Source: Peromyscus leucopus (taxonomy: Eukaryota; Chordata; Mammalia; Rodentia; Cricetidae). From it: DNA of 64,000 nt. This document shows, piece by piece, positions 1 through 11,230 of the stretch (the first letter of the stretch is position 1; each line of letters starts with the position of its first letter). A model generated the notes under the pieces. The model was not told the origin of the DNA. It searched no databases and saw nothing but the letters and a program-made list of their open reading frames with translations. Both the position numbers and the translations under genes were made by a program. Location of the stretch: assembly GCF_004664715.2 (NCBI RefSeq), contig NC_051071.1, positions 89,943,436-90,007,435 of the forward strand, written 5' to 3'.

Positions 1-1380
1 AGCCAGAATCTCAGACAATCTTACCCATTAGTCTGAGACTGGTTGCAGAATCTATGGCTAGTCCTACTGAGACCTAACTATCTGAGCCTTCTTATATGAC
101 CCCAGAGAGATACTATTGCCCCCTAAACATCAGGAAGCAATTCCTATTTAAGATAATTTGTATATTGATAGAGATACAGAACTATATTTGTTGTATTATA
201 CATATATTTCTACTCCTATTTGATATATCTTGTATATTGTTACAATTGTAAAATTATAGTTGTCATACTACTGTATGTATGTTCTACCTCTGTTTAGGAT
301 ATTTTGTATATTGATATATATTTAGGAATATTGTCATATTGCACAGTGTACTATACATTTCTACCTCTGTTTAATATATTTTGTTTATTGTCACAATTTT
401 GAGGTCATTGTCCTCTTCCTGGACATTTGTTTACAGGCTGTTTACCTTGTTTGTATGAAGCCTTTGTCCTTAGGTTATTTTGGGTAGATAAGACTTACAG
501 ATTTAGAGTCAAATGCTTGTCATCTCTATAGTTACATTAGTTAGGTTGTCCAGATTTACAGTTACATAGGTCAGATGGATAGGTAATCTTCAAACACTTC
601 ATGGACCTAGAGAATATGGCATTTAAATAACTTAGAATTCGCTGATGTGAGACACAATTGCTCCTGGCAGCACCGACCTGATCCAGAGAGAATTGTGGGC
701 TTCTAAGACACTCTAGTTGGAAGTTTTTCTTCTTCCTGGTGCATAATGGCCTACTGGGCAAAGAACTGCCCTTGCCTCAACTGCTGACAGTACGAAAGCT
801 GTCCTTTCTGGACGAGTGGGACACAAGGAAAAGCAACTATCAGACTCTGCCGAGACACAGTAAGATGGTCTTTCAAAGTACCTGCTTCTGAAAATGGTCT
901 ATCAGATATTCTAGGCCTGTAGCCAAATTGGATGCCCAACAGTGCTGAGAAACTAGGTGACTGTCTAGGCTGCCAGCTGTCTCTGTCTATTCTGGAAAGA
1001 TTTCCAAAAGTTGCTTGCGTGCATTTTCCGATTTCTCGGGTATTATTATATTCATTCTCAAGTCTTTGATGGGGTTGAAAACTAATAGTTACAGTTCTTG
1101 TATCTTAACTAGAACATACTAAGTACTAGATTCAGATTCTTCAGGATAGGATAGCTTTTGGAATAATCTTTGTAACATGCCATTTACCTATGTTCTAGAC
1201 ATCTCTGGATTTTAGTATGTATGTGTCTCTTGTTTGATGTTGTTCTTGTTGGTTGTGTCCCATTTGTTTGGGTCATTACCCTTTATTTCTCCTGGACAAT
1301 ACTTAATAATCATTCCTATTGTATATAGCTATATATGATAAGTTAGGTTAGAACTTTCTTATTTAGACCAAAGGGGGGGA
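1..1380 (+). repeat. LTR retrotransposon internal region, 3' end (decayed)
   Basis: This AT-rich stretch runs directly into a purine-rich tract (GGGGGGGA, about 1373-1380) that sits immediately before an LTR starting TG at 1381. That is the expected polypurine tract and 3' LTR arrangement of a plus-oriented retrovirus-like element. No long ORF survives on either strand, so coding capacity is lost. The stretch at 180-420 repeats phrases such as TTCTACCTCTGTTTA, which suggests internal duplication. The element's 5' part is outside the window. The class (ERVL/MaLR-like or other) is not determined. Confidence 0.5.
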
Positions 1381-1713
1381 TGTAGTGGGTAGCTGTTCTC
1401 ACCATGCCCTGAAGTGCTGTCCCTAGTGAGTTATCAGGTAACTGTTACACCTGCCTATGACCTTGAGGTACATGCCCCTGGGGCATGGCCATGGGACCCT
1501 TAAGACGTGGGATGCACATATGTGGCTTTTTCTTCAATACCTCATGGTTTTGGATGCTGCAAAAGGCCAGGGTAGAGCTCTCCAGAGAACAGCATTGGAC
1601 TATGGCCTCACCCTTCCAGGATTCTGCAATAAATTCCTTTATTTTGTCTTGTGAGTTCCCTTTCTTAATAAATTTCTTTGCCCCTAAAGTACACTCTGTG
1701 GATTTCTCCCATT
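1381..1713 (+). repeat. 3' LTR (family D)
   Basis: The sequence begins TGTAGTGG right after the polypurine tract and ends near GATTTCTCCCA at about 1712. An AATAAA-type signal (TTAATAAATTTC) lies near 1666-1677, as expected for an R region. A related copy in the opposite orientation lies at about 49584-49905. Its outer end reads TGTAGTGGACAGCTG on the minus strand and its other end shares GTGGATTTCTC. The exact 3' border is uncertain because the following L1 begins within a few bases. Confidence 0.55.
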
Positions 1714-2310
1714 AGACTACCCCAATTGTCATCATAGAACCTTCATCCAGTAACTGATGGAAGCAGATGCAGAGATCCACAGCCAAGCACTTGGCCAAGT
1801 TTCTGGAGTTCAATTGAAGGGAGGGTGTAGGGATTATATGAGCAAAGGGGTCAAGATCATGATGGGGAAACCCACAGAGACAGCTGACCTGAGCTAGTTT
1901 GAGCTCACTGACTCTGGACTGACTGCTGGGGAACCTGCATGGGTCTGAACTAGGCCCTCTAAATGTGGGTGACAGTTGTGTGGCTTGGGCAGTTTGTGGG
2001 GCCACTGGCAGTGGGATCAGGATTTATCCCTAGTGCATGAACTGGCTTTTTGGAGTCCATTCCCTATAGAGGGATGCCTTGCTCAGCCTTGATACATAAG
2101 GGGAGGGACTTGGTCCTACCTCAATTAATATGCCAGACTTTCTTGACTCCCCATGGGAGACCTTACCCTCTCTGAGGAGTGGATGGGGGGCAGGGTGGGG
2201 GGAAGGTGAGGGTGAGTGAGAGGAGGGGAGGGAGGGGGAACTGTGCTTGGTATGTAAAACAAAAAAGACCTTTTAAATTAAAAAATAATATAAAACACAC
2301 AAAAAAAGAA
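1714..2310 (+). repeat. L1 (LINE-1) 3' UTR, rodent Lx-like
   Basis: The text matches rodent L1 3' ends as I know them: CATCATAGAACCTTCATCC, GATCATGATGGGGAAA, GACTCCCCATGGGAGACC, then a G-rich GGGAGGGGGAACTGTG segment and an A-rich tail near 2255-2310. The same consensus is present at 13375-13992. No L1 ORF2 is attached; the 5' side is replaced by the family D LTR, so this is a truncated remnant. Confidence 0.75.
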
Positions 2311-3367
2311 GAGCCACAAATAAAGGGTAATAGAGAATTAGACAGCAACATTAGCAATTCAAGAAACAATGCCATGGTCATCAAAGAAAAAATGCTTTGA
2401 TTCTAAACAGAACTCATCTTTAAGGCAAACATACAAACAGAATAAAACAGTGGTCACTAGAGCTGGGGAGGAGGAGGCCCACGCTGGACAGGTGGCGCTA
2501 AGTGGCTCATATGCAGGATGCAGAGGACTGGAGAGCCGATGTGCAACACCAAGTCAGGACTCAGTAAAACTGTCGACTTTAGCTGTTTATCGTAAACCTC
2601 ACCCGCGTGTGATAACAGGTGTGTTACATACATCACTTACAGTATTCACCTTAGTACTCATTTGTGTTCTAGAACATCAATTTATGAATTTCAAGTGCAT
2701 ACAATAAATCTCACTTTTAAAATTTTACGCAGTGCTATGTTTATCAAAAGCCTCAGTGACACACTGCAGCCAGACTGTGAATCTCAGGTTTTCACTGCTG
2801 TTTCAGAAACTCTGTGAGATGAGGACCACAGTGCCTAACAGATGGCTCGTCTGCCTACCACAGTTTCAAGACAGCAACGAGAGGAAAAGGAGACGGAGGA
2901 GAGCTGGCATTCCTCACAAGGCTTCATCAGCTCCTCTCTCAGGTTAATAATGTCCATGCAAATGGTTGATAGGCCATTTAAATGCCATTAATATAACGGA
3001 TCCTGACACTATAGCATGAATAAAAATGGGTGGCTATGACTGTCAAATAGACTGTTGTGATGAATTATGATGGATACTGAGAAGACATAGACTGAAAAGA
3101 CACATCTGTTGGTTTATTTAGCACACAGCTGTTTTGCAGATGACATAACCAACCCATCATTTAAAAAGCTATGTTCCTCCATGAAAAGAATAATGTAGAA
3201 CAATGTGAAATATATTCTGAGATGGGCTATGTATGATAAATTTATGAGTAAGAATTATGTTGCCATCGATTTCTTAAAGGAAGGCAGACACAAAAACAGG
3301 CAATACAAATGTCTGGACATGGAGAAGTTTAGAAGCTTTATATTCCAGATGCTAAAGTACAACTGTA
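2311..3367. other. No recognised gene or repeat
   Basis: About 1 kb with only short, unsupported ORFs on both strands. I looked on the minus strand for the next GBP exon (the family's C-I-R-x-F-F-P motif region) and did not find it. The stretch is most simply intron 5 of the minus-strand GBP gene. Confidence 0.5.
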
Positions 3368-3382
3368 AAGAACTTGGCTTTG

Positions 3383-3545
3383 GCCGGGCGGTGGTGGCGC
3401 ACGCCTTTAATCCCAGCACTCGGGAGGCAGAGCCAGGCGGATCTCTGTGAGTTCGAGGCCAGCCTGGACTACCAAGTGAGTTCCAGGAAAGGCGCAAAGC
3501 TACACAGAGAAACCCTGTCTCGAAAAACCAAAAAAAAAAAAAAAA
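3383..3545 (+). repeat. B1 SINE, full length
   Basis: 7SL-derived B1 with GCCGGGCGGTGGTGGCGC start, A box and B box remnants (GTTCGAGGCCAGCC) and a poly(A) tail. It is flanked by a perfect 15-bp target duplication AAGAACTTGGCTTTG at 3368-3382 and 3546-3560, which shows a fairly young insertion inside the GBP intron. Confidence 0.95.
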
Positions 3546-3757
3546 AAGAACTTGGCTTTGAGTAATTTTGCTGTGCTCTAGGCTCTAATTTTCTCAACAG
3601 AAATTAAACACCAGTTCTCAGGCATTATCAGCCAATGACCTATCAGCGTTCCTGCAGATCTCTATCCCACTGCAAATATGAAAGGACCCCACAGAGGATG
3701 GGAGCAGCTCAGCAGATCCCAGCCCTTCCCAGCCCCCCACCCCAGCATTCCCTATAC

Positions 3758-3954
3758 CTGGGATCAGTTTCAGTGCATTCTCCAGGTACTGGTCCTCCGT
3801 GATGACTTCTCCCTTTAACTTCAGCTCCAGCATGAAATCCCGAACAGTCCAGATGAAGTCTGGAAAGAAACTCACAAACTCAGTGGAATTCTTTATTCCA
3901 TCAGGATTTGGGGAAGACTTTGCCCTGATCAGCTCAGTGAGTTCTGTGACATAA
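3758..3954 (-). CDS. GBP coding exon 5
   Basis: A 197-bp exon with acceptor ATGCCAG and donor CCAG|GTATAG. It encodes residues 144-208, with [15 protein letters not shown] containing the Arg-Asp pair that recognises guanine in GBPs. It is open throughout. This is the last GBP exon in the window; the following intron exceeds 3.7 kb and holds a B1, an L1 3' end and an LTR element. Confidence 0.93.
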
Positions 3955-5920
3955 CTGGCATTCAGTTAAGGAAAAGTGAATTCATACACACATTCTCATG
4001 ATTCTCTTATTAAAAATAAACCACAATAAACATTCTTTTCTTCCACAGGTCTCCTCTGCCCCACCAAAAGCCACACAGAGACAGGGCAGGTCAGTGCCTC
4101 CATATGCATTCCAGGGCACTCAATGAAATATGGCGGCTCAGGTCCTGCAAGGATACTGCAGCTGCTCTAGGGCCTGGTGGTTGATAGTGCTCATGCTATT
4201 GTAGACGAAGGTGCTGCTCAGAAGTACAGCCAGGGCGAAGATCCAGGAGTCATTCTTAGGGTCACCCTGGAAGACACATGAGGGCAGAGGGCTGAGGAGA
4301 GCACTCCTCAGGGAAAGCAATATGCAGTATAGGACCCACGTATATTGTATATCTACATGAAAAGGTTTTATGGGTTTAAGTAAATTCACATACATACTCA
4401 CATACACACGTAAAGGTCTGGGGACATAAATCAATGGTAGAGCAGGTACCTAGCATATGCAAGGCCCTCATTAAACTCCTAGTCATGAGAAAGACAGAAA
4501 GAGATTGAGAGCCAGAGAAAGTCTATAGGTCTCTCATGTACCATTTCAGATAAGGTGTTTGTGGTAGAATATTATTTTAAGATGTGTTGTAGCAGGAATC
4601 TTAAAAGGTACTTATTAATAAAAATCAAACCTGAGCCAGGTATTGGGGTAGATGCTGGGAGATCAGAGAAGCAGAACAAGCCACAGCTAACCTCACCTGG
4701 CCAACTTCTCAGCTGATCTTGTTTCCTCAGACTGGAAGCCTCTCAGCTGAACTGTGCTGCTTAAAAGCCTAAAAGCTTAACCAGCTACTAGTTCCTGGTT
4801 TTCACACCTTATATATCTTTCTGCCCTCACTCCCTGGGATTAAAGGCTCACTTCTTGGGATTAAAGGTGTGAGTCACCATGCCTAGCTGTTTCCAATGTG
4901 GCCTTGAACTCACAGAGATCCAGAGGGATTTCTGCCTCCAGAATGCTAGGATTAAAGGCGTGAGTGCCACCATTTTCTAGCCTCTGTATCTAGTGGCTGT
5001 TCCATTCTCTGACCCCAGATAAGTTTATTAGGGTGCACAATATTTTGGGGAACATAATACCACCACAATGTGTTACATTTGTTTATGCTGTGGAACATTT
5101 GTTTAATGATGCAAAGATGTGTTGCATTTTTTTATCTTGCATCTGTATAACTCTGTGAAGCTGTGTTACTTTGCCTGTCTAAAACACCTGATTGGTCTAA
5201 TAAAGAGCTGAATGGCCAATGGTAAGGCAGGAGAAAAGATAGGCAGGGCTGGCAGGCAGAGGGAATAAATAGGAGGCATCTGGAGGGAAGGAAGAGGATT
5301 AAGGGGCCAACCACCCAACTACACAGCCAGCAACAGAATAAGAAAGAAAGATTACAGGAATAGAAAAATGTAAAAGACCAGAGGCAAAAGATAGATGGGA
5401 TAGTTTAAGAAAAGCTGGCTAGAAACAAGCCAAGCTAAGACCAGGCTTTCATAAGTAAGAATAAGACTTCTCATGTGTGATTTATTTGGGAGCTGGGTGC
5501 CAGGATCCCAAAGAGCCAAAGAGTAAAGTGTAAAATAAAAACAACCAACAACACGTATTTCCTATTCAAAGACAACAGACATAAATGACAATTAACAACT
5601 TTGACAATTATGAGGAGAATTTCTTCATTTATGAGAGAATTAAAATATTTTCAATGTTTTCATTTCCTCAATTATATGAAATAAGATAACATACGAAAAA
5701 CTAGCACTGTATTGGGTTCTCAGTAGGGTGCTCAGTGAAGGATATTGGAATTTCTTACTCTATAAATATGCACTATAGTACAATATATCGCAATAAGTGC
5801 AACTCATGAGTCTAATTATATCTAATTAAATTTAACAAAGATGTTTTTCAGAGAACTACTGTTTTTCCTACTGTACTTATGTTTACAAAAGCTATTTTTT
5901 GTGCACAAGCCTGTGTGTAT

Positions 5921-5962
<42 letters not shown>

Positions 5963-8568
5963 ATGTGTGTGTTCATGTTCCCATGGGAGAATGACGTGTA
6001 TGTAAATATGTGTGCATATGTGTGTGCATGCATGTGAATGCTTGAAGTTAGTTCCTTGATAACCTCTACTCTATTCCCTGAGACAAGGTCCCTCACTGAA
6101 CCTCAAGCTCACTGGTTTGACTAATCTTGCTGGCCAGTTTTCCCCAAGGGATCCCCTGTCTCCAACCTCACCCCCGCACCACATATGTGATCATAGGAGA
6201 CTATGCTGAAAACAAGATTTACTGCTGGGGATTCTGTGAATGTGTTGCTCTGATTGACTGATAAATAAAATGCTGATTGGCCAGTAGCCAGGCAGGAAGT
6301 ATAGTGTAGGTGGTATAAGGAGAGAGGAGAATTCTGGGAAGTGGAAGGCTGAGTCATAAGATGCTGCCAGCCATCGCCACCATGAGAAGCAAGTTGTAAG
6401 GTATCAGTAAGCCATAAGCCATGTGGCAGCTTATAGATTAATAAAAATTGGTTAATTTAAGCTATAAGAACTAGATAGCAAGAAGCCTGAGCCATTAGGC
6501 CAAACCATTTAAATAATATAAGTGTCTGTGTGTTTATTTAGGTCTGAGTGGCTGCAGGTCTGAGCAGGACTGGATATAACTCCAGCTACAATTTACCTGC
6601 TCAATTAACCTGTAATATATTGGATCAAATCACTCACTCCAAGGTCCAGAAACAAAAGTGTATTTTGGCTGAGAACATGATGTCTGATCTCTCCTAGAAG
6701 TGAAATCCAATAAACCAGTGTCCTCTCAGCCACCACAGTTCAGGCTTCAGACTTCACAAACAGGTGACAACAGATTACAAACAGCAAAGAGACAGGAAAA
6801 AATAACCTAAAAGGGACCAACCTGAGCACTAGCCTTACCTTTTCCACATCCCCCAGGCCCTCAGTGTCCAGGAGGACCAGGGTGTGCTTTGGCTTGGTGG
6901 GATGTGGCACACACCACATCCAGATGCCCTTGGTCTCTGACTGCACAGTGGAGCCCAGAGGGAAGCCTGAGGGAAGAGGTGAAGTGTTCTGTTTTGCATG
7001 TGGTGGAATGTCTCCCACAGCCTCATGTGCTGAATACTTGATGACCACTTGGTGGCACTATTTAGAGAGGTTCTAGAGCCTTTGGGGTTCAGGCCTAGCT
7101 GGAGGAAGGTCACTAGGTCACTGACTTTGAGGATTATAATTGGTTCCCAGGGCTCTCCTCCTCCCTGCTTCTTGTCCACCATGAACCACCTCTACGAACA
7201 CTTTACAGCCATCATCTTCTCCCTTGGCATGAGTCCAGAGTGAATGGACCAAAAGACAATGGAGTGAGTCTCTGAAACTGTGAGCCAAGATAAGTGCTGC
7301 CTCCTTCTGCTGTTGTTTCTGGAAATACAGTCACAACTACATGAAATGGACACTAACAGCAGATCCTCCAAGCAGCAGCATTACAAAGTCAGACACATTT
7401 GGACTGTGAATTCCTACCATGTAAGATGGTGCTTTCTCTATTTTCTCAAGACTCTCTTATTATTAGCCATCTATTTCAAACTATAGGGAACATTTAACAT
7501 GAGAATGATGTCACACAAAGGTTCCAAATGGAAACAAACAGGCATCAAAGGATCAGTCAGCCAACATGGAGGGCTCTGGTAACTATAATACAGTATTCTG
7601 ATGCCAATCAGGTGTCATTTATCATAAGCCCAGCACTTAGGCTGAGAAAGGATGATTGCTGCTGGTCCAACCCTAGCCTGAGCACTACGGCTATCACTAG
7701 GCCAACCAGGGATACAGAGCAAAATCCTAGCTCTTAAAAATAAAGGTCTTTGGAAGAATGGTGTGTTAGTGGGAGTCACTTGTAAGAGTAGAGTCGAAAG
7801 GAGAATGGCTTAATATTTTTGCATTCAAAATAATTAACAAGACAAAGCAAAACATGCCTTTAGTTCCATAACTCAGGAGGTAGAAGCAATTGGACCTATG
7901 TGAGTCCAGAGATAGCCTGATCTACATAATAAATTCCAGGTTATCTGGGGCTACAAAGGGAGACCCTGTCTGAAGAAAAACAAAAAGAAAGAAAGAATGA
8001 CTAAAGGTAAAACAACCCAATGTGATTAAAAAATAAATAAGAGTTTGTGAAGTCCAATCAATATTTTTAAGGTCATACCTTGCCAAATATTCTTATATTC
8101 TTAAGGAAATGATCAAGGAAAACCTGTTGTATGAGGCAAGGGGCTAACACAAAGGATACTGGAGCTCAGAGCATTAGAGACGACCCCTCTTGAGCACTTT
8201 CAAGAGAATTTTTCTTAATGTAAGGAAAGGATTAGGGACAGATACTGTGGGGTGGTAATTTCGTGATGAAACCAGCATGGAAGGCCGGCTGAGCTGAAAG
8301 GAGCTGAGCTTCCTCTGTTAGGCCTGGGAGGGAGATGCAGACCAGACAGAGGTGGAGTCCGCCATTAGCAGCACTCACCGTGATTCCGGCCAGCCAGGCG
8401 ATTCATCAAGTAGGACTTCCCTGTACGGTACAATCCGACGATGGCCACGACTACCGCTGGCTGAGAAATTGTGTCCAGGATCTCTACTGCTTCCCGGTTC
8501 ACCGACAGTTGCTCATTGTGGTTTTCCACCAGACAAATGGGGGCCATCATGTTCGGTCCACTGGCCAT
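3758..8568 (-). CDS. Guanylate-binding protein (GBP), N-terminal GTPase domain, 5' part of the gene
   Basis: Four exons join in frame: 8568-8379, 6966-6839, 4266-4157 and 3954-3758, giving 208 complete residues plus one base. Seen motifs are the P-loop GLYRTGKS (residues 45-52), switch T75, DTEGLGD (97-103) and the TVRD guanine-recognition segment (179-182). GBPs are interferon-induced dynamin-like GTPases that hydrolyse GTP to GDP and GMP, assemble on pathogen vacuoles and promote cell-autonomous immunity. The sequence resembles the mouse Gbp4/6/8/9/10/11 group more than Gbp1/2, from memory. All key residues are intact and no stop or frameshift is seen. Exons 6 onward (the helical domain and any CaaX end) are absent from 1-3757, so the gene continues left of the window or is truncated. 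The orthologue within the paralogue group cannot be fixed, hence no symbol. Confidence 0.93.
4157..4266 (-). CDS. GBP coding exon 4
   Basis: A 110-bp exon with acceptor CTTCCAG and donor CTGCA|GTATCC. It encodes residues 107-142 plus two bases of codon 143 ([16 protein letters not shown] onwards, then NHQALEQL). The donor GTATCC is weaker than consensus, but it is the only position that restores the frame into exon 5. Confidence 0.92.
4560..5553 (+). repeat. Solo LTR (family B) interrupted by a second LTR
   Basis: The outer LTR starts TGTGGTAGAATATT at 4560 and ends near AACAACA at 5553. It carries CCTGATTGGTCTAATAAAG and GGCCAATGG upstream of a TATA-like AATAAATAGGAGG. Flanks GGTGTT and CGTATT could be a decayed 6-bp target duplication. 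The same family occurs uninterrupted at 20723-21231. It lies in GBP intron 3 in antisense orientation. Sequence 4588-5067 is a separate nested insertion. Confidence 0.7.
4588..5067 (-). repeat. Solo LTR (family C), nested in family B LTR
   Basis: Bounded by TGTAGCAGG and ACCACCACA on the plus strand (so TGTGGTGGT...CTACA on minus), with a perfect 6-bp duplication ATGTGT at 4582-4587 and 5068-5073. Removing it would bring the two halves of the family B LTR together. It contains B1-like modules (GGGATTAAAGGCGTGAG, GGCCTTGAACTCACAGAG) that are also present in its relative at 50115-50657. The 6-bp duplication fits a class II (ERVK-like) element. Confidence 0.85.
5911..5974. repeat. (TG)n microsatellite
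   Basis: An interrupted TG dinucleotide run followed by a TG/CATG-rich tail up to about 6035. It lies in GBP intron 3. No gene is seen in the remaining 5554-6222. Confidence 0.95.
6223..6590 (+). repeat. Solo LTR (family A)
   Basis: A 368-bp LTR starting TGCTGGGGATTCTGTG and ending CTCCAGCTACA, with a perfect 6-bp target duplication ATTTAC at 6217-6222 and 6591-6596. It carries a CCAAT-type box (GATTGGCCAG) upstream of a TATA-like GGAAGTATAG. Family members occur at 14309-14819, 17276-17618 and 37239-37638. The 6-bp duplication with TG...CA ends fits an ERVK-like element. Located in GBP intron 3. Confidence 0.9.
6839..6966 (-). CDS. GBP coding exon 3 (switch regions)
   Basis: A 128-bp exon with acceptor CCCTCAG at 6967 upward and donor AAAAG|GTAAGG. 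It encodes residues 64-106, including FPLGSTVQ, T75 and the [10 protein letters not shown] segment at the end. These are the Mg2+ and gamma-phosphate sensing switches of the GBP GTPase. The frame is continuous with exons 2 and 4. Confidence 0.94.
7851..7996 (+). repeat. B1 SINE, old and diverged
   Basis: Recognisable pieces are ATGCCTTTAGTTCC, AGCCTGATCTACATA and GGGAGACCCTGTCT, followed by an A-rich tail. Many substitutions indicate an old copy. It lies in GBP intron 2. Confidence 0.75.
8379..8568 (-). CDS. GBP coding exon 2 (start codon and P-loop)
   Basis: Encodes residues 1-63 plus one base of codon 64. The start chosen is the ATG at 8568-8566, in a strong context (G at -3, G at +4). ATGs 6 and 7 codons further on are alternatives, since related mouse proteins begin a few residues before the conserved APICLVEN. 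The donor is CACG|GTGAGT (GT at 8378-8377). The P-loop Lys51 and Ser52 are present. A possible acceptor (GTCAG) puts the exon's 5' border at 8595, leaving 27 bases of 5' UTR here. Confidence 0.93.
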
Positions 8569-9469
8569 AGCCACTTGTCCACCTAGGAGAATCTCCTGAC
8601 ACAAATGAAATTACAGCTCCTCTGTCTCAGCTCACCCAAGCACCCAACAACCTGAGACTGGGGAGACTTCTACATTGTCAGCACGTAACCTTACATCTGC
8701 GGGCTACAGGGGACTCCCCATCATTCTTCAGAGTTTCTAAGGATGCTTTTGCTGAAACCCTCACTGCTGTGATCTGCAGAGTAACAATGTAAGAACAAAG
8801 CCAAAATGACTGTTAACTGCCCTGGAGTCCTACGAGAGGCTGAGCCATATAAAGGATACCTTAAGCGTGTGAGTCCACTGAAGTGGAAAAGCGTCTGCAA
8901 GGTATATTCTTAGACCCACAGTGCACACGAGACTGCTGAGTTTTTAAAATCCCAAGTAAGCAACTCATAGAGAGTACTAAAATCATGACCAACAAGCAAA
9001 ATGACAGAGTCTTTGGTTCTAAGCCCTGGTCTCTCCATAAACAGACTCTTAACATGAGGAAATGATACTATGGGAACTTCGAAAACCAACTGGCATACTG
9101 CAGCAGCTGCGTAGATAGCCAACTGAAACGATGGCACAACCATAACAGCAGGAGATTGCAGGCTATCTTTGCTTCCCTGCCCTGCCTCTCTCCAAGTCGG
9201 CACATGCGTGGTCTGCAAGGAGCACAGAAGATTTTAACTGCATGTAACAGGCGAACCCCGGGCTAACGTTTCTAATCTGTTTTGCTTCACTTGGACTCAG
9301 GAGATCACATTCTTGAAGGCGATACTGACAGCTCACGATACAAATGAATAAATAGATAAAAACCTTCTTTGTAAAATTAAAAATGTTTGTGCATTGAGAG
9401 ACTCTATCCAGAGTGAAGAGGCAACCCAAGAATGGGTGAGGAATATTAAATATGATCTATGTTTTAATG

Positions 9470-9660
9470 GATTAATCTCTCAACAAAGAGCTCCTTAAAT
9501 CTATCATAAACTACTCAACTGAAGAATGGGCAAAGCCTGGCACTAGACACTTCTCCAATGAAGGTTTGCAAATGGCAATAAACACAAGACATAATATTCA
9601 TTGTTTGCCACTAATCACCATGGAAAGTCTGAGGCACATTACAATTTTTTAAATTTTATT
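9470..9660 (+). repeat. Ancient L1 fragment
   Basis: Phrases GAAGAATGGGCAAAG, AGACACTTCTCCAATGAAG and GCAAATGGCAATAAACAC follow the order of the 3' end of L1 ORF2 in mammals, but heavily diverged. No ORF remains. It is probably the same ancestral insertion as 10040-10600. Confidence 0.6.
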
Positions 9661-10039
9661 TTAAAATTATTTCAATTTGTGAATTGGAGAACACTAGATT
9701 GAAAGATAAAGTGTTTGTTTTCCAATGAAAAAATGTCAAAGATGAGAGTCTATTGGGAAAACGAAGATTCCAAATGAAGAAGCCATTTAGGTATAAAATT
9801 CCTCTTTTGGGGAGGCGGGGGAGCTTGTTTCAGAGTCTGCCCTCACAGAGTCTCATGTTCATTGACTACTCAGGGTTAACTGGACTTAACTCTTGCTTCT
9901 GTCAAATCTAAGCATTTTCTCGAAATCAAATTTAGTCTTGCTTGTTTGTATTTTAAGGGGAAAAAAAGGTTATTTCAAGGCTCAGTTCGTTTTGTTGCTC
10001 AATAGTCTGTCAAACCCAACTTTCAGGAAGTGCCACTGG

Positions 10040-10600
10040 AAACCACAGGCATCGTTTTACACCCACTAGGATGGCTACCACATAGGACAAAACCAAGAAT
10101 AAATGAGTGTGAACCAGGGTGTGAAAAGGTAGACTTTTGCAGTGTTATTAATAGGAGCATGAAGTGATAATATCACTGTGGAAAACAGTATCATTATCTT
10201 TATAACATTAACCATAATAATATAGGATCCAATTCCACTTTTGTTTATACACAGTACATGAAAAATTGCAAACAAGGACTTGGACAGACATTAAACACCA
10301 ATGATCATGGCAGCTGTATTTACAATACCCAAAATGTGGAGACAATTCAATCTCCCACCAATAGATAGATGACTTATCATAATGTGATAGCCCACACAAT
10401 TGAATATAATCCAGTCAGAGAAGGGAATGAAATTCTACTCCATGCTACAACGTGGATGACCTTTATGAGGACATTATGCCAAGGCAGGATAATATTCAGA
10501 ATCCTGAGAATTCAAATACAGACAAAGTCGCTAGAGAAGAATGATCAGCTTCTCTGCAGCTTACTCCCATATATGAGAATAAGATAGAGAGCATGAAAAA
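10040..10600 (+). repeat. Ancient L1 fragment, ORF2 3' end
   Basis: ACCCACTAGGATGGCTACC, GATCATGGCAGCTGTATTTAC and AATACCCAAAATGTGGAG correspond in order to well-known L1 ORF2 3' segments. Substitutions and indels leave no usable frame. Sequence 9661-10039 between the fragments shows nothing else recognisable. Confidence 0.65.
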
Positions 10601-11178
10601 TCCATACACCATTGTGTGCGTGAGTGTATGTGTGTAATCACATTCTATACATCATCAAAGACAATATTGACTATGTACTTTGCTTAGTGAAACTCAGTGG
10701 TATATGAACTAAATTTATTTCTGAATAGATATTTTTACAACCCTACTCTGAGTAGGGTATAATTTAGAGACAGGCAAAACTGTTCTCTTTAGATTACAAT
10801 TGCCTGTTAGCTCCTTGGCAAGAATAGTGTTTTTCTGTAGGCCAGAGCTACAGCAGGGCCTGGCAAAGTGGGCAGTCTCCCACCCAGGGCTCTCCCCACC
10901 GCACTTGCTGCTGTGCTGAGTTGAGGATGCCAGGGCAATGCATCCAGAGACCTCAGAGTGTCTGGCTGCCACTTTGCATCTGTCACTGGCCAAAGGGGAC
11001 AAACTGAACTACCCCAGAATTAAAGCCAGCTACAGAATTCTGAAGACCAGACAACAGGCAACCTGCCCTTGCTGCCTCTGTTGCCACTGTGAGTCAGATT
11101 AAGTCAAGGTCAACACTCAGTTGCTTGTAAAGTAAACTCACCAGATCCTTTCCCTGCAGGTCACAGCACAGTTCTCAC

Positions 11179-11205
11179 CTGCCTGGTGCTCGCCCCTTGT
11201 TCTTC
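11179..11205 (-). other. Candidate non-coding exon 1 of the GBP gene
   Basis: On the minus strand a perfect-consensus donor CAG|GTGAGA places an exon end at 11179. A TATA-like element at 11231-11240 would put the start near 11205, giving a very short untranslated exon. GBP genes are known to have a short non-coding first exon a few kilobases before the ATG exon, and the implied intron here is about 2.6 kb. The exact start site is inferred. Confidence 0.4.
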
Positions 11206-11230
11206 TCTTTCTTCTGCTTTTCATTCCTCT

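Noticed and set aside
3205..3565. ORFs with protein-like text near 3205-3565 and similar ones at 18279, 34953 and 52362
   Set aside because: They are translations of B1 SINE bodies, which give the same residues at every copy.
8365..8604. Upstream 12-residue N-terminal extension of the GBP ORF
   Set aside because: It begins at TTG, not ATG, and crosses the likely splice acceptor near 8596; the ATG at 8568-8566 in a strong context is preferred.
9755..9768. ISRE-like GGGAAAACGAAGAT upstream of the GBP ATG exon
   Set aside because: The second half-site is broken and no TATA or donor is nearby; the 11231-11282 arrangement is better.
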